Shown one piece after another: positions 50,238 through 59,904 of a stretch of DNA of 64,000 nucleotides. The stretch is from Rhizobium sp. RCAM05350. GTDB lineage: Bacteria > Pseudomonadota > Alphaproteobacteria > Rhizobiales > Rhizobiaceae. Positions within the stretch are counted from its first letter, which is position 1. Every line of letters starts with the position of its first letter. Made by a program: the position numbers and the translations under genes. The notes beneath the pieces are model-generated. The model searched no databases. It saw nothing but the letters and a program-made list of their open reading frames with translations, and was not told the origin of the DNA. Location: assembly GCA_024426085.1 (NCBI GenBank), contig CP087975.1, positions 248,001 to 312,000 on the forward strand, in the 5' to 3' direction.

Positions 50238-51035
50238 ATGACATCGCAGATTTCCGGGCTCGACACGCGCTTTGCGCTGGCCCAAGCCATAGCCAATGAA
50301 GCGGGCGCCTTGGCGCTCGATTATTTCAACCGGCGCGAGACGCTGGTGATCGAAACCAAACGCGATTTGCAGGACGTCGTTTCCATTGCCGACCGCGAAG
50401 TCGAGAACCTTATTCGCGCCCGCGTGGCCGAGGTTCATTCGGGCGACGGCTTCCTGGGCGAGGAATACGGGCTTGCCCGCGGCGAGACCGGCTACACCTG
50501 GGTGGTCGATCCGATCGACGGCACCAGCCCCTTCGTCAACGGCATGCCGAACTGGTGCGTCTCCATCGCCGTGCTGCACAACAGCGAACCGGTAATCGGC
50601 GTTATCTGCGCGCCCTGCCACGACGAACTCTATGCCAGCGCTACCGGCAAGGGTGCGACGCTCAACGGCCGCGTGCTGACCCTTGATCCTTCCCGCAATA
50701 TCCGCAACGCCGTTACCAGTATCGGCGCCAACAACTATGTGACGCCCGCCTTTGTCGGCAAGATGGTCGAGGACCTTTTAACAGCCGGCGGCAATTTCAT
50801 CCGCAACGGCTCAGGCGCGCTGATGCTCGCCTATGTCGCCGCCGGCCGTCTGGTCGGTTACTATGAGCCCTACATGCATGCCTGGGATTGCCTTGCCGGC
50901 TATTGCCTCGTCAAGGAAGCGGGCGGCTGGTATCACCCCTTCCCTGTCGAGGGAGAACAGCTGACCAAGGGGTCGCCGGTGCTGGCAACAGCTCCCGGCG
51001 CACGGGATGATTTGATGAAGATCGCCGGTCTCTGA
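50238..51035 (+). CDS. Inositol-monophosphatase-family sugar phosphatase
   Basis: 265 residues, intact. Metal motifs GEEYG, WVVDPIDGTSPFVNG and the late AWDCLAGYCLVKEAGG, with RDLQDVVSIADREVEN at the N-terminus, define the IMPase superfamily (inositol, fructose-1,6-bisphosphate, histidinol phosphate). As last gene of a LacI-controlled phosphate-ester transporter operon it probably removes phosphate from the imported molecule. RBS AAGAGGA. Confidence 0.88.
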   Translation: MTSQISGLDTRFALAQAIANEAGALALDYFNRRETLVIETKRDLQDVVSIADREVENLIRARVAEVHSGDGFLGEEYGLARGETGYTWVVDPIDGTSPFVNGMPNWCVSIAVLHNSEPVIGVICAPCHDELYASATGKGATLNGRVLTLDPSRNIRNAVTSIGANNYVTPAFVGKMVEDLLTAGGNFIRNGSGALMLAYVAAGRLVGYYEPYMHAWDCLAGYCLVKEAGGWYHPFPVEGEQLTKGSPVLATAPGARDDLMKIAGL

Positions 51036-51087
51036 AAAGCAGACCGGGGGCGATGTCAACAGACGTTGCCCTATCGTGGCCGGATAC

Positions 51088-52195
51088 TCACTGTTTGGCC
51101 CGGCTGGTCGGCAAGGCGCGTGCCGCCGCGCTCAAAAGATCGGTCTGCGATATCAGGCCGAGAATTCGGCACTCGCCATCGATAACGATCGCGGCATGGG
51201 CGTGGCCATCGGTCAAGGCCGGCAACAATGAAAACGCCGGATCGCTATCCGAAGCAGTCGCCGCCTTCGAGAGGATGTCGCCGACGCGATCGGCAGGCCG
51301 GGAAAGTTCCCGCAATCCGACCGTCCCGGCCAGACGGCCATTCTCATCCTTTACCGGCAGCGTCCGGATATTGTGCTTCAAAAGCAATTCCCGAGCCTCG
51401 GCGGGATCGGCATCGGCGTCGATCGCGATAACGTCGTGGGACATGATGTCGGCGCACCGGATATTCCCATGCGCACGGATGGTCGCCTGAAGCTGGACTT
51501 GCTGGAGCAAACGGCCAAGGTCGTCCCGGGCGATATCAAAAGTTTCATCGAACGCGGCAAGAGCTGCGTCGATGTCCTCTTCGTGGAAGCCGACCCGCAG
51601 CGATGCGGGTAAATCGCTGGTTTGGTGGGCATTGACCGGCGCCTTAGCGGCGATATGGGGGTAGTTGCGCCGCGCCAATTTATGAAACAGCAAGCCGAGC
51701 GCAACCAGAATGCAAGAATTCAGGCCGACCGGCACGAACGGAAACAACAGCCCCCAACCGGCAACGACCGGCCCGCCGAGCACGGCAGTCAGCGCCGCGG
51801 CCCCGCCAGGCGGGTGAAGGCAGCGTGTCAGCGACATCGCCGCGATGGCGAGCGATACGCCGACGCCGGAGGCAATGATCGGATCATGGATCAGGGAGGC
51901 GGTGATGATGCCCACCAAAGCCGAGATCGTATGTGCCGCCGATGATCGACCATGGCTGCGCCAATGGGCTGGCCGGAACCGCAAATAGCAGCACAGCCGA
52001 CGCACCCATCGGTGCCACGATCAAAGGCAAATGCGGCCCCTGCCCGAGCAGATAGCTGCTGATCAGGCCCGTCAAGCCGATACCGATCAGCGCACCGATG
52101 CAGGCAATCAGCCGCTCGCGCAATGTGGCACCGGCCAGAATAGGTACGAACATTCGAAAACGGCCGTCCGGTTTTGGCTTTTGAGGATGGGACAT
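51088..52195 (-). CDS. HPP-family membrane protein with CBS domains (frameshifted)
   Basis: About 368 residues. Four to five helices with the family motif LTRCLHPPGGAAAL, then from about residue 220 a CBS pair (CADIMSHDVIAIDADADPAE, IRTLPVKDENGRLAGTV, AHAAIVIDGECRILGLISQT). The break near 51945 joins SPLAQPWSIIGG to HTISALVGIITAS. HPP proteins have been linked to nitrite transport in cyanobacteria and plant plastids; that role here is only a possibility. Start ATG 52195 (MSHPQKPKPDGRF). Confidence 0.83.
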
Positions 52196-52318
52196 CGGGA
52201 AACCAGGCACGCCGAAAGACGGGATCGGGATACCGGCGCGCGTCATCCCGTTTCCCGGCTATAAGAAAATCATGCACAAAGCGCAACGGCCAAACGAAGC
52301 AGCCCCTTTGGGTCGGGT

Positions 52319-52342
52319 GGACGGCCGGGCTTCCGGCCGCCC
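52319..52342 (-). terminator. GC-rich hairpin after the ABC-F gene
   Basis: GGACGGCCGG (52319-52328) pairs with CCGGCCGCCC (52333-52342) with one mismatch and a 4-nt loop, 10 bp past the ABC-F stop codon. No strong U-run is visible on the minus strand, so termination efficiency is uncertain. The rest of 52196-52351 is empty. Confidence 0.55.
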
Positions 52343-52351
52343 ACGGGCCGG

Positions 52352-53876
52352 CTAGTTCAGTCTGGCAGCTTCGGCAAAGAACCCTTCCGGACTGTCGACC
52401 TCGACCAGCTTTTTCCTGTCGATCTGCCAGAAGCGATTGCCGACCGCGCGCACGAAGCTTCGGTCGTGCGAGACGAAGAGGCAGCTCGCCTGCTGCGCCA
52501 TCAGTTCACCCTCCAACGCCTCCTGGCCATCGATATCCAGATGGTTGGTCGGCTCGTCGAGCAGGTAGAAGTTGGGGTTGGTCAACCGCAGGATCAGCAT
52601 ACCCAGTCGCGCCTTCTGGCCGCCTGACAGCTGGCTGATCGGACGGGCCTGAAACTCGATGTTCATTCCGGCGCCTGCGAGCAACGCCCGTGCCCGCTGA
52701 TCGCCGATATCGAAGCGGCGAATGATCGTTGCCATCGGCGTTTCGGTGTCACGGAGGTCGGCGAGTGCCTGGTCGCCATAGCCCAGCACCAGCGACGGCG
52801 TCGCCTTGATGCCGTCCTGGGCGGTTTCCGGCTGTTCGATTGCCTTGCGCAACATCGAGACGAGACGAGTCTTTCCCGCCCCGTTGGCCCCGAGCAACAC
52901 GATCCGGTCGCCCTGGCAGACGAACTGCTTGCCGGTCCTGAACAACAGGGTGCCGTCCGGGGTTTGCACCGCGGCGTTATCGAGTGTGATTAGCACCTTG
53001 GCATGGGTGCCGCGATTGGCAAGCTTGATCGCTCCCGCCGAACGCTCCAGATGCGCCGGTTTGGCGGCATCCTCAAGCTTGTCGGCCCGCTGCTTCAGCT
53101 GCTTGGTCTTGACCACCAACAGGTCACTGCCGGAGTTGATGCCGATATTGTTGAGCTTGGCCGCCTGCTTGCGCAATTGATCGGCGACCTTGATGTCGCG
53201 CTGATAGCGGCGCTCATCCGCAGCGTCGGCCTCGTCCAGTGCGGCGCGCGCCCGCGTGTAGGGCAACGGAAAGATCTGAGATTGCTCGAGACGCAGGAAC
53301 AGCGTGCGGTTCGTCACCGCATCGAGAAAAGCACGGTCGTGGCTGGCGATGATGACCGGCACGTCGCGCAGCAGCGCATTCAGCCATGCCTCGAGCATGG
53401 CGATCTTGCCGAGATCGAGATGGTTGGTCGGCTCGTCGAGCATCAGCACATCCGGCTCGGTCACCCAGACACGGGCCAGCATGGCGATGCGCTGCCAGCC
53501 GCCACTCAGCTGCTTCAACGGCCGCTGGCGCAGGCCTCCGGCACATCAAGCGATTCCAGCACCACATCGACACGCCAGCTTTCGCTTTCCTGCTGATCGG
53601 CGGACAGCGCATCCAGCACGGCGGCATAAAACGACAGATCGAACAGCCGCGCGGGCACATTCTGTTCGACATAGCCCACGGTCAGGCCGCGGGCCTTGGT
53701 GATCTCGCCTTCGTTCGCCTCAAGCGCCCCCGAAATGCAGCGGAAGAGCGTCGATTTTCCGCTGCCGTTGGCAGCGACGAGGCCGATGCGGTCCCCGCAT
53801 TGATGACGAGGTTGAACTTGGAGAAAAGCGGGCTGCCCAGCACGATGCCGAGATTGCGGATGTTGATAAGGGTCAT
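52352..53876 (-). CDS. ABC-F family ATPase (frameshifted)
   Basis: About 507 residues, no membrane helices. Two ATPase cassettes: Walker A ANGSGKSTLF with signature LSGGWQRIAMLARVW and Walker B VLMLDEPTNHLDL, then GANGAGKTRLV with LSGGQKARLGMLIL and YLLDEPTNHLDI. A charged linker (RRYQRDIKVADQLRKQAAKL) lies between them. Such proteins act on the ribosome in translation quality control or antibiotic protection. Breaks near 53797 and 53523. Preceded by a 250-nt leader with a 23-codon ORF, suggesting translation-dependent induction. Confidence 0.87.
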
Positions 53877-54053
53877 GATCGGCCTCTGGTCTTGCCGCAC
53901 GGTCATCCATCGAGGGCTTTCAGGCCATCATCGATGCGATGCGTCGCGCGCGGCGGATTTTAAGATGCAGCAAGCACAAACCATGAGGCTCGGCGCTACA
54001 GTGCCACGAAGGGCAGACCAGAAGATGGTTTTCTGAAGAGAAAAGGACTTTGG

Positions 54054-54125
54054 TCAGCCCTGCAAACGCATTTGCAGGGCGTTGACGGGGCCAAGCTGGC
54101 GATGGTGCCGGAAAAATGTGTTCAT
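54054..54125 (-). CDS. 23-codon leader ORF upstream of the ABC-F gene
   Basis: Reads MNTFFRHHRQLGPVNALQM then RLQG and TGA. It has an exceptionally good Shine-Dalgarno, AAGGAGG at 54134-54140, 8 nt before ATG. A perfect 9-bp hairpin covers its last codons. It lies 177 nt upstream of the ABC-F start on the same strand, with nothing else in the 343-bp gap. It looks like a regulatory leader peptide rather than a functional protein; conservation must be tested. Confidence 0.6.
   Translation of the reverse strand: MNTFFRHHRQLGPVNALQMRLQG
54058..54079 (-). promoter_or_regulatory. Hairpin at the end of the leader ORF
   Basis: CCCTGCAAA (54058-54066) and TTTGCAGGG (54071-54079) pair perfectly with a 4-nt loop. 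The stem overlaps codons for ALQMRLQ-G just before the TGA, so a ribosome on the leader would melt it. Further weak stems (CAGAA/TTCTG, 54021-54037) follow towards the ABC-F start. Confidence 0.55.
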
Positions 54126-54219
54126 TGCGCAGCCCTCCTTTCTCGATAGACGTTTCTCATACCATCCGATTGCGGGATTTGCAATTATCCCGGAATGCGG
54201 GCATTGAAAATTGAACCCA

Positions 54220-54975
54220 TCAGAGGATGGAGTGATCGACGATGACGACGGGCTTGCCATGCGAGCACATCTCGACCCGCGCCTCGACCCGGTAAATATC
54301 GCGCAGCATCGAACCTGTGATGACATCGCCGGTCGGGCCGCTGGCCACCATCGCGCCTTTGGCAATGACGATCGTATTGTCGCAATAGCGCAGGGCATGA
54401 TTGAGATCATGCAGGGCGATCAGCACCGACATGCCGGACTTTGCGGCCAGCTTGCGCATGAAACCAAGCACTTCGATCTGGCGAAACAGATCGAGCGCCG
54501 AAGTGGGCTCATCCATCAGCAGGATTTCGGGCTTGCGAACAAGCGCCTGGGCAATCGAGGCCAGCTGGCGCTGCCCGCCGGACAGCTCGCCAAGACCGCG
54601 AAAGGCGAGATCGTCGATCCGCAGGGCCTGCAGGATACGGTCGATCTCCAGAAGCTCGCTGTCGCGTACCTTCCAGCTCGATCCCTGCTTGCTGGCCAGA
54701 AGCACGGATCCGTAGACCGTCAGCACCGCGTTGGCGCCGGTATCCTGCGGCATGTAGCAGATGGTTTCCGGACCTTTGAGCGTATCGGACAGGACCACCG
54801 TCCCCGGCCCCGAGGCGAGCCCGGCGATGCGCTTGAACAAGGTGGACTTGCCAGCCGCATTCGGGCCGATCACGGCGGTCATCATACCGCCATTGAGAAC
54901 ATCGGTATCGACGTCCGACAGGACCGTGTGCTTGCCGTATTTGGCGCCGACGCCCTTGAGTGCCAGACCTACCAT
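54220..54975 (-). CDS. FecE-type metal-chelate ABC ATPase
   Basis: 251 residues, intact. Walker A GPNAAGKSTLF, signature LSGGQRQLASIAQAL, Walker B ILLMDEPTSALDLF and H-loop ALHDLNHAL, ordered as in siderophore/haem/cobalamin importers. The GPNAAGKS variant has Ala-Ala instead of Gly-Ala. ATG 54975 overlaps the permease stop by 7 bp. Partner of the permease and binding protein directly upstream. Confidence 0.87.
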   Translation of the reverse strand: MVGLALKGVGAKYGKHTVLSDVDTDVLNGGMMTAVIGPNAAGKSTLFKRIAGLASGPGTVVLSDTLKGPETICYMPQDTGANAVLTVYGSVLLASKQGSSWKVRDSELLEIDRILQALRIDDLAFRGLGELSGGQRQLASIAQALVRKPEILLMDEPTSALDLFRQIEVLGFMRKLAAKSGMSVLIALHDLNHALRYCDNTIVIAKGAMVASGPTGDVITGSMLRDIYRVEARVEMCSHGKPVVIVDHSIL

Positions 54976-56036
54976 GCCCGCCTCCGATTGGTGAAGATCA
55001 GGATGAAGAAGAACGGCACGCCGACCAGCGCGGTAATGACCCCGATTGGCAGGATGGCGCCCGGAATGAGCGTCTTCGACACGACCGAGGTGGCCGATAG
55101 AAGTAGAGCGCCACAGAGGACCGACGCCGGCAAAAGAACCGCTGGTCCTCGCCCACCAGCATGCGGGCGATATGCGGACCGACGAGGCCGACGAAACCGA
55201 TGGTACCGACAAAGGAGACCGGGATAGCTGCAAGCAAGCTGACCGTCATCATCGTCTGCAGCCGCAACCCACGTACATTGATGCCAAGGCTCGCCGCCTT
55301 GTCCTCGCCCAGCCGCAACGCGGTCAGCGCCCAGGCCTGCCGCGCAAACAGCGGCAGGGCGAACAGCAGCACTGCGCCGGTGATCCACACCTTCGGCCAG
55401 GTCGCCTTGGTCAGACTGCCCATGGTCCAGAAGACGACCGCGGCAAGTGCCTGCTCCGAAGCCAGATACTCCAGGAGCGAGAGAAGCGCATTGAAGGTGA
55501 AGACCAGCGCGATACCGAGCAGCACGATGGTTTCCACCGTGACGCCGCGCATGGTGGAGGCGAAATGGATGAACAGAGCCGCCGCCATCGCCATCAGGAA
55601 GGCATTGATCGGGATCATGAACTGCACGGCGGCCGGGAAGAGCGCCACCCCGCCGACGAGGCCGAGCGCTGCGCCAAATCCGGCGGCAGCGGAAATCCCC
55701 AGCGTAAAGGGGCTTGCCAGTGGATTGGCGAGAATGGTCTGCATCTGTGCGCCAGCGACCGAGAGTGACGCGCCGACGGTCACGGCCATCAGCGCGATCG
55801 GCATGCGGATATCCCAGATGACGACCCGCAGCTGATCACTGACCGAATCGGCATAAAACAGGGAGGTCAGCACCTCTTTCAAGGTGTAGTTGGCCGGCCC
55901 CAGCGCCATGTCGATAGAGATGCTCAGAAGCAGGGCCGCGACCATGCCGCAGATCAACACGATCCGGCGAAAAGCCAGGGCGCGGTACTGGACACCCCCT
56001 GTCATCGTTTCTGGGCTGTTCGGCGGCGACGGTCAT
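54969..56036 (-). CDS. FecCD-type metal-chelate ABC permease (frameshifted)
   Basis: About 355 residues, roughly ten helices. BtuC/FecCD signature parts: IRMPIALMAVTVGASLSVAG, QTILANPLASPFTLGISAAA, TIGFVGLVGPHIARMLVGED and GAILPIGVITALVGVPFFF. Reading CCCCC at 55995-55999 as four bases extends the protein upstream to ATG 56036 (MTVAAEQPRNDDRGVQYRA), which has AAGGG and lies 3 bp after the binding-protein stop. A second break lies near 55133. Confidence 0.87.
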
Positions 56037-56039
56037 CGG

Positions 56040-57170
56040 TTATTCGCCCTTCAGCGAGACGAAATAACCGGGCTTGTAGTCCAGCGGCAGGAAGCGCGTG
56101 CAGCTCCTTGAACGTGGCTTCCGGGTCGAGATCCTTGAACAGTTCCGGATGCAGCCACTTGGCGATCTCCTGGATCGCAACGAACTGATACGGGTTGTTG
56201 TAGAACTGGTGCCAGATGGCATGGACATTGCCGTCCTTGACCGCCTTGACGCCGGTGAACGCCGGGCGCTTCGTCAGGTTCTCAAGCTTGCGGTGAGCTT
56301 CCTTGAGATCAGCGCCATAGCCGACGCCGACCCAGTTTCCACCGGGAACATAACCCTGCCAGTTACCACCGGTGATGATGATCTGGTCGGGATTGGAGGC
56401 AATGATCTGCTCCGGATTGACGGCACCGAACGTGCCGGGAATGATGTCCTTGGCCATGTTCGTGCCGCCGGCGATCTCGACCATCTTGCCGAAATTCTCG
56501 TTGCCGAACGACATGCAGCAATCGTCGGAATAACCGCCGGCGCGCTCGACGAAGACGACCGGCCGCACCATGTCGGTCTTGGCCAGCACGTCGGTGACTT
56601 TGGCGATGCTGTCGGCACGGAACTTGATGAAGTCCTCGGCCTTGGTTTCTTCACCAAGCAGCTTGCCCATGATCCGCATGCTGGCCTCGGTGTTTTCCAT
56701 CGGCTTTTCGCGGAAGTCGATATAGACGAGCGGGATGCCGACCTTGCCGAGCTTTTCGATGTAGCCGGCTTCCTCGGTCGAGGTCTTCGCATCGAGGTTC
56801 ATGATGATGACATCGGGCTTCAGCGACACGGCCTGTTCGATATCGAACGTACCATCCTTCATGCCGCCGAATGTCGGCAGCTTTGCCATTTCCGGATATT
56901 TGGCAAGGTAGGCGTCGTAGCTTTCCGGATCAGCCTTGGACAGGTCGTCCCGCCAGCCGACGACGCGTTTGAAAGGAGCATCCCGGTCCAACGCAGCGAC
57001 GAAATAGATCTGCCGGCCTTCGCCGAGAATGACATTCTCGACCGGCACGCTGACCTCGACGTCGCGGCCGGTTATATCCTTGATGACGACCTTTTCACCG
57101 GCCAGCGCCGTTTCGGAAAAAGCGCGCAGAGACCGACGGCGACCAAGGCCGCCTTGCCGAACATACCCAT
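56040..57170 (-). CDS. FecB-type metal-chelate binding protein (frameshifted)
   Basis: About 376 residues. Signal peptide MGMFGKAALVAVGLCAL, reached only if AAAAA at 57117-57121 is six bases, then VVIKDITGRDVEVSVPVENV, GWRDDLSKADPESYDAYLAK, SLKPDVIIMNLDAKTSTEEA and NPDQIIITGGNWQGYVPGG. A second break near 56095 restores RFLPLDYKPGYFVSLKGE. Two-lobed periplasmic protein of the siderophore/cobalamin group. GGAG lies 8 nt before ATG. Chelate unknown. Confidence 0.85.
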
Positions 57171-57291
57171 TGTTTCAACTCCATCGGGAAACTATGGGCT
57201 TGGTAGATATCATGAGATTGACAGTCAAGATTTATCTTTTAGAAGACTTCCAGAAATCGATAACCAACGCTTCAATTCAAGGCAGCCATCC

Positions 57292-58096
57292 ATGACCGAC
57301 ACGCCCCGCCTTTCGAACTATGACCTGCGCGACGAGATCAAGGCCTATTGGTCCGTGCGGGCGGCAACCTTCGACCAATCTCCGGGACACGAGATTTTCT
57401 CCGAGGAAGAACGTGCCGCCTGGCACCAGTTGATCGTCAAGCATCTCGGCAAGGGCAACGGCCGCTTAGCACTGGATCCGGCCAGTGGCACTGGCGTCGT
57501 CTCGCATCTGATGGACGATCTCGGCTTCAAGGTGACCGGCCTCGATTGGGCCGAACCGATGCTGGAGCGCGCCCGCAACAAGGCGCAAATCCGCACCCGG
57601 AACATCACCTTCCGCATCGGCGACGCGGAGAACACCATGGAGCCGGACGATCATTACGATGCCGTCATCAACCGGCATCTGGTTTGGACGCTGGTGGATC
57701 CGGTCAGCGCCTTCACTGAATGGCTGCGAGTGTTGAAACCTGGCGGAACGCTGCTGGTGATTGACGGCGACTTCGTCAACACGACCGTGTTCGAACGCGC
57801 TGATGAAACTCGCCGGTTGGGGGCAGCGTTGCGGACTTCTGAAGAGCGATCCGCTGCATGCCCCGCCCGGCATGATGGAGACCCACCGCAGCATCATTTC
57901 AAGGGTCTACTTTTCGCAAGGCGCACGTGCGGAAGCCGTCGCCGACTTGTTGGCTGCGACGGGTTTCTGAAAACATCGTCATCGACACCGATCTTGGCGA
58001 CATCCACCGCACGCAGGCCAAGCACTGGAATATCCTGAAGGGTTGGGCGCGCGGACACAGCACCGCTATGCGATCCGGGCCATCAAGCCCAGCTAG
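57292..58096 (+). CDS. Class I SAM-dependent methyltransferase (frameshifted)
   Basis: About 267 residues. Motif I LALDPASGTGVVSHLMDDLG, post-I VTGLDWAEPMLERARNKA, motif II YDAVINRHLVWTLVDP and motif III VLKPGGTLLVIDGDF. Breaks near 57797, 57968 and 58050; the corrected end reads QHRYAIRAIKPS. It is divergent from the FecBCD importer across 121 bp that contain the palindrome TTGACAGTCAA (57218-57228), so the two may be co-regulated. It may modify the imported metal chelate; this is inferred from position only. Confidence 0.82.
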
Positions 58097-58101
58097 GTGC
58101 G

Positions 58102-58141
58102 ACGTAGACAATTTTTCCACTATATACTTTATAGTCTACGT
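58102..58141. promoter_or_regulatory. Nested inverted repeats upstream of the aminotransferase
   Basis: ACGTAGAC (58102-58109) and GTCTACGT (58134-58141) are exact complements; inside lies a 17-bp palindrome ACTATA-N5-TATAGT (58119-58135). The AT-rich core suits a promoter with overlapping operator, possibly for the YheO-type regulator encoded downstream. Confidence 0.6.
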
Positions 58142-58144
58142 TCC

Positions 58145-58173
58145 CCGTGATACACAGCTGGCAGCTATCACGG
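58145..58173 (+). promoter_or_regulatory. Hairpin overlapping the aminotransferase Shine-Dalgarno
   Basis: CCGTGATA (58145-58152) pairs exactly with TATCACGG (58166-58173). The right arm contributes CGG of the likely ribosome site CGGAG (58171-58175), 8 nt before ATG 58184. Folding would hide the site, so translational control is possible; a DNA operator is the alternative. Confidence 0.5.
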
Positions 58174-58183
58174 AGATGCCATC

Positions 58184-59287
58184 ATGCAGATCGAGGAATT
58201 CACGCTCGAACGGATCCAGTCGCTTTACGAAAACCTCGTGGAGTTCAATCTCTCCGACAGCGGCGTCCATCCCTATTCGCTGAAGGAACTGCTGACACCC
58301 GATCAGCTGCTCGGCCTGCATGAGGTGGAGCTCGGGTACGGTTGGACCAATGGCGGTGTCGAACTGCGCGATACCATCGCCCGGCTCTACCAGGGCCGCG
58401 ACCACGACAATGTCATGGTCACCAATGGTTCGGCGGAAGCGAACTTCATTCTGGTGATGACCCTTTTGGAGCCCGGCGACGAGCTGGTGCTGTTCGTGCC
58501 GAACTACCTGCAAATCCGCGGTTGGGCCAAGGCGCTCGGCGTTACCGTCAAGGAGATCGTGTTGCGTGAGGAGCTGGGGTGGCTGCCAGATCTCGACGAG
58601 GTCCGCGCCGCCGTGACCCCGAAGACCAGGATGATCAGCCTGTGCAATCCCAACAATCCGACCGGCAGCCTGCTGCCGCGCGAAACGATGGACGCGCTGG
58701 TCGCGATCGCCTGAGAACACGGCGTCTATCTGCATGCCGACGAAATCTACAAGGGTTCTGAGCTCGATACGGAAGAGTCCATCAGCTTTGCCGATCTCTA
58801 CGAGAAGGCCGTGGTCACTGCCGGGCTTTCCAAGGCGATGGCGCTTCCGGGCTTGCGGCTTGGATGGCTGGTTGGCCCGGCCAAGGAAATCTACGGTACC
58901 TGGCAGCGCAAGGATTACACCTCGATCACCACCGGGGCGCTCAGCGAACATATCGCCAATATCGTGTTGCAGCCGGCCAAGCGCGCCGAAATTTTGGCGC
59001 GAGCCGACATTTGTTGCGGGAAAACCGGGCTTTGCTGACATCCTGGATCGAGGCGCATAACACCCTGTTTTCCTACCTGCCGCCGCGCTGGCGGCATGGC
59101 TTTTGTCCGCTATAACCGGGACATCAATTCTTCCGTGCTGGTCGATCGTGTGAGGGAGCAAAAGAGTGTCATGCTGGTACCGGGCGATGTCTACGGCCTC
59201 GATGGCTATGTCCGCATCGGCATCGGCGCCCAGAAGCATCATCTGGAGGCCGGGCTGGCGCGCCTCGCAGACTTCATGAGGGCTTGA
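58184..59287 (+). pseudogene. Class I/II PLP aminotransferase, in-frame stop plus frameshifts
   Basis: About 367 residues if restored. PLP motifs: VTNGSAEANFILVMTLL, SLCNPNNPTGSLLP, YLHADEIYKGSE and catalytic lysine in VTAGLSKAMALPGLRLGW. An in-frame TGA at 58712-58714 sits where relatives would have arginine or similar (VAIA-stop-EHGVYL), needing only CGA to TGA. Two indels follow near 59010 and 59095. The substitution differs from the indel pattern elsewhere, so this may be a real pseudogene. The following regulator and OCD-family genes suggest amino-acid catabolism. Confidence 0.7.
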
Positions 59288-59291
59288 GGGG

Positions 59292-59904
59292 ATGAAGCCT
59301 GAACTCGCCTCCTACGTGGCCGTTTGCGATGGTGTCGCCCAGCTATTCCAGCCGTTCGTCGAGGTGGTGTTGCACGATCTCGAAACGGAGACGGCGGCGC
59401 ATATCGCCGGGAATTTCTCCAAGCGCGAAATCGGCGAACCGTCGCTGCTGCACGAGATCGATTTTCGCCCGACCGAGCGGCTGCTCGGCCCCTATGAAAA
59501 GGTCAACTGGGACGGCCGGCGGATCAAATCGATCAGCATCATCCTGCGCGACAGCGCCGAACGGCCGATGGCCGTGATGTGCATCAATGCCGACGTCTCG
59601 CATTTTCATGCGGTGATGCAGACATTGAGCGCCTTCGCCTCGCTCCCCGTCGATCATGCCAAGCCGGCCAGCCTGTTCAAGGAGGACTGGCACGAGCGCA
59701 TCAACGAATATATCCAGAACTGGACAGGGTCGCGCGGGCTTGATCATCGCCGGGCTGACCCACGAACAAAAGCAGCAGGTGGTCAAGGACCTTTCCACCG
59801 ATGGCGCCTTCGGTGGCAAGAACTCTGCTGCCTATATCTCCCGCATCCTCGGCATGGGCCGCGCAACGGTCTATAAATATCTCAATCAGGACCGGGACGA
59901 ATGA
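59292..59904 (+). CDS. YheO/DauR-type PAS-HTH regulator (frameshifted)
   Basis: About 204 residues. N-terminal YheO-PAS domain (FVEVVLHDLETETAAHIAGN, SISIILRDSAERPMAVMCIN) and C-terminal helix-turn-helix (QQVVKDLSTDGAFGGKNSAA, YISRILGMGRATVYKYLN). One missing or extra base near 59735 breaks the linker. This family includes DauR, repressor of D-arginine catabolism in Pseudomonas. It starts 4 bp after the aminotransferase and overlaps the next gene by 4 bp (ATGA). Confidence 0.84.

Noticed and set aside
56098..58038. 646-codon open frame on the plus strand across the FecBCD and methyltransferase genes
   Set aside because: Its first two thirds are antisense to a clear metal-chelate binding protein; open antisense frames are common at this GC content. 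Only the methyltransferase part at the end is real.
58712..58714. TGA as a selenocysteine codon
   Set aside because: The position is not an active-site cysteine in aminotransferases, and no suitable downstream hairpin or sel genes are seen. A CGA-to-TGA change is simpler.
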